Of a stretch of DNA of 16,032 nucleotides, positions 14,686-16,032 are shown piece after piece. A program made the position numbers and the translations under genes. Numbering within the stretch: position 1 is the first letter of the stretch; the number at the start of each line of letters is the position of its first letter. The notes beneath the pieces are model-generated. The model was given only the letters and a program-made list of their open reading frames with translations. It was not told the DNA's origin and did not search any database. The DNA comes from an uncultured Coriobacteriaceae bacterium (GTDB lineage: Bacteria; Actinomycetota; Coriobacteriia; Coriobacteriales; QAMH01): the NCBI GenBank assembly GCA_900544245.1, contig UQUH01000042.1, positions 1 to 16,032 on the forward strand, in the 5' to 3' direction.

Positions 14686-15606
14686 TCACTTCGCCATGCG
14701 AAACGCGAGGTGACCGCTTGCCATGTCCACGTCAAAGCTGCCAGTGACTTCGACGCCTGCATCGCCATAGACGGCGGTCGTGCCCATGGCTGGCGAGCCA
14801 CCGGGGGCAGATCCGCCCCGCGCGGCAAAGTCACTGTCCACCTTGCCCGATAGCGCATCAAAATTCACCTCGAAGGCACTCGTCGACGGCAGGCCAAAGG
14901 TCACGCTTCCGCTTGCCATGTCCAGGTCGGCATACGTGGGGCAATGCGCAGTCGAGATGTTCATGTTCCCGCTGCCCATGTTGGCATTGACCGTGTCGTA
15001 GAAATCCCCGTTGAACGTTACGTTACCGCTCGCGACATCGAGCTTGAGCACCCGGGCCGTCACATTGGCAGCCTCGACCTTGCCCGACGCGATGCCGAGG
15101 CTCATCTTGTCGCAGGTCAGCCCGTCAACTGCGTAGTCGCCCGATGCGACGTCCAGCTCGAAGAAGCCGAGCCTTTCCGCGACGCTGCGTGGCACCTTCA
15201 CGTCAAGATGCTTGGAGCCGAGGTTCGAGCAACCCGTGAAGTTTCTCATCGAGGCGTATTCGATGGCCAAGGTGCCGTTCTCGCATCCCCAGCGCAGGGG
15301 AAGGTTACGCGTGCCTGCGCCCGTCTCGGTAAAGACGACCTCGCCACCCGTTTCGGCGTCATCGCACACCGTCACGCTCGCAGAGCCCGCCGCCCAGGCG
15401 ATGGCTATGTTGCGCACATCAGCACCTGCGACAGAGCCCGCTCCGGCCTCCTGCGTCGTGACACCTGCGTCGTTCTGGAACGAGACGGGCGCACGAAACG
15501 CGGACGTGCACCTGTTCGAGCAGCTGACGATACCGCCACATAGCACAAGGGCCAGGAGCACGAGCAGGGCTATCTTCACGTAGCTTGCATTGGTAAGGCG
15601 CGTCAT
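14686..15606 (-). CDS. DUF4097 beta-repeat protein, probable lipoprotein
   Basis: This is a 306-residue exported protein. An N-terminal hydrophobic segment (residues 10-28) ends in I-V-S-C29, which fits a lipobox, so it is probably a membrane-anchored lipoprotein; a plain membrane anchor is the alternative. From about residue 145 there is a run of seven short repeats of the form [AGL]SG followed by alternating hydrophobic residues (ASGDYAVDG, ASGKVEAAN, ASGNVTFNG, GSGNMNIST, ASGSVTFGL, LSGKVDSDF, ASGHLAFRM), typical of the beta-helical DUF4097 family. Such proteins often sit with small helical or two-helix membrane regulators (DUF1700, PspC-like). The upstream gene here, ending two bases before this start, fits that pattern. 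The biochemical role is unknown. Confidence 0.9.
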   Translation of the reverse strand: MTRLTNASYVKIALLVLLALVLCGGIVSCSNRCTSAFRAPVSFQNDAGVTTQEAGAGSVAGADVRNIAIAWAAGSASVTVCDDAETGGEVVFTETGAGTRNLPLRWGCENGTLAIEYASMRNFTGCSNLGSKHLDVKVPRSVAERLGFFELDVASGDYAVDGLTCDKMSLGIASGKVEAANVTARVLKLDVASGNVTFNGDFYDTVNANMGSGNMNISTAHCPTYADLDMASGSVTFGLPSTSAFEVNFDALSGKVDSDFAARGGSAPGGSPAMGTTAVYGDAGVEVTGSFDVDMASGHLAFRMAK

Positions 15607-15608
15607 CG

Positions 15609-16032
15609 CTATCGCCCCTCTCCGTGCTTATCCTCGTGCGAGGCCTGCCAATTGGGGTCATCCTCGACGATGCGCACGATCCAGTAATAGATGGGAATCG
15701 TGAGGAATATGACCCATCCAGGATGCCACCAGCCAAAGACGAAGCCCATGATGAGGTAGATAATCGCGCAGGCAACGGGATACGGGAAGGTCGCCCATGG
15801 GCTACGCGACGGCTTGTCCGCAGCGGCTACGGGCTCGCTCGGAGATTGCGGCTCATAGCGCGTCTGCGGGTCGGGCGGAGGTGGCTGGGGCGTATCCGGT
15901 GCCTTGCCCTGCGCACCGAAGGCCTCCTTCGTCGCCTGCGCGACCGCATCCTTGAGCTCGTCCTTTAGCTCATGCACGCGTGAGGCGGCCTCGGCTCGGG
16001 CAGCCGCATCAGCTGCGGGTTCAGCCGCCGCC
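15609..16032 (-). CDS. Membrane protein with helical N-terminus and C-terminal two-helix domain (5' end outside window)
   Basis: The reading frame is open to the window edge, so the true start lies beyond 16032. Within the visible 141 codons there is a GTG at 15977, but the residues before it (Ala/Glu-rich, continuing the amphipathic helix HELKDELKDAVAQATKE) look like coding sequence. I therefore treat the gene as truncated by the window. After the helix come a Pro-rich linker (QPPPPDPQ region), then two hydrophobic segments separated by WWHPGW, of the type seen in short two-helix domains fused to regulatory proteins, and a charged cytoplasmic tail. It ends two bases before the DUF4097 gene, with which it forms an operon. 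It may be a sensor or partner for that protein; no enzyme motif is visible. Confidence 0.75.
   Translation of the reverse strand, partial: AAAEPAADAAARAEAASRVHELKDELKDAVAQATKEAFGAQGKAPDTPQPPPPDPQTRYEPQSPSEPVAAADKPSRSPWATFPYPVACAIIYLIMGFVFGWWHPGWVIFLTIPIYYWIVRIVEDDPNWQASHEDKHGEGR

Noticed and set aside
14685..14714. Ten-base stem (GTCACTTCGC with GCGAGGTGAC) at the DUF262/DUF4097 convergent junction as a terminator
   Set aside because: It lies mostly inside the DUF4097 coding end and has no U-tract on either strand; the evidence is too weak to annotate.
1..16032. CRISPR array, tRNA/rRNA genes, transposases, integrases or phage structural genes
   Set aside because: No regularly spaced direct repeats, cloverleaf-like segments or relevant protein motifs were seen on either strand.

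Overview
The window is a GC-rich (roughly 60% G+C by eye), gene-dense bacterial segment. It has short intergenic gaps, AGGAGG-type ribosome binding sites and several close operons. The gene content suggests an anaerobic actinobacterium of the class Coriobacteriia (Eggerthellaceae or a relative): a leaderless molybdopterin oxidoreductase with a small two-cluster ferredoxin, an MFS carrier and a divergent LysR regulator; a Bcr/CflA pump; a paired half-size ABC exporter; and a DUF4097 protein. This placement is inferred from gene content, not from a marker gene.

Left part (1-6052, all minus strand). Reading 5' to 3' on the minus strand there is a Bcr/CflA-type MFS drug pump (4829-6025), then galE (3716-4732), then two half ABC exporters (1961-3703 and 71-1957). 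The last three genes are separated by only 12 and 3 bases. The two ABC halves form a textbook asymmetric heterodimer: one carries a degenerate Walker B/switch pair and the other a degenerate signature, so they should share one intact and one impaired ATP site. A perfect hairpin (1-38) closes the operon.

Middle part (6131-11806). A catabolic or respiratory locus runs on the minus strand: a molybdopterin oxidoreductase of 764 residues (8383-10677), a 107-residue 2x[4Fe-4S] protein (8044-8367) and an MFS transporter (6719-8026) followed by a good intrinsic terminator. A LysR regulator (10901-11806) is divergent, and the 223-base shared control region holds a T-N11-A LysR box and a long dyad. The layout resembles the catechol-dehydroxylase and transhydroxylase-like loci of gut Coriobacteriia, so import and reductive modification of a small, possibly aromatic, substrate is the leading hypothesis. 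A small unassigned four-helix membrane protein (6131-6628) follows the terminator.

Right part (11889-16032). A TetR regulator (11889-12452) is divergent from two tandem, paralogous DUF262 (GmrSD N-terminal-type) proteins. Both lack the usual C-terminal DUF1524 HNH nuclease domain, so this is a possible defence-related pair. Converging on them is a DUF4097 beta-repeat lipoprotein (14686-15606), preceded by a gene with a helical N-terminus and two membrane segments that runs off the window edge.

A dispersed hairpin repeat links the regions. Two near-identical copies of about 84 bases (71 of 73 core bases identical, 22-base arms, a fully conserved 30-base loop) lie at 6045-6128 and 11804-11886. 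A short derivative sharing the arm sequence lies at 1-41. No tRNA, rRNA, CRISPR array, transposase or phage gene was seen.
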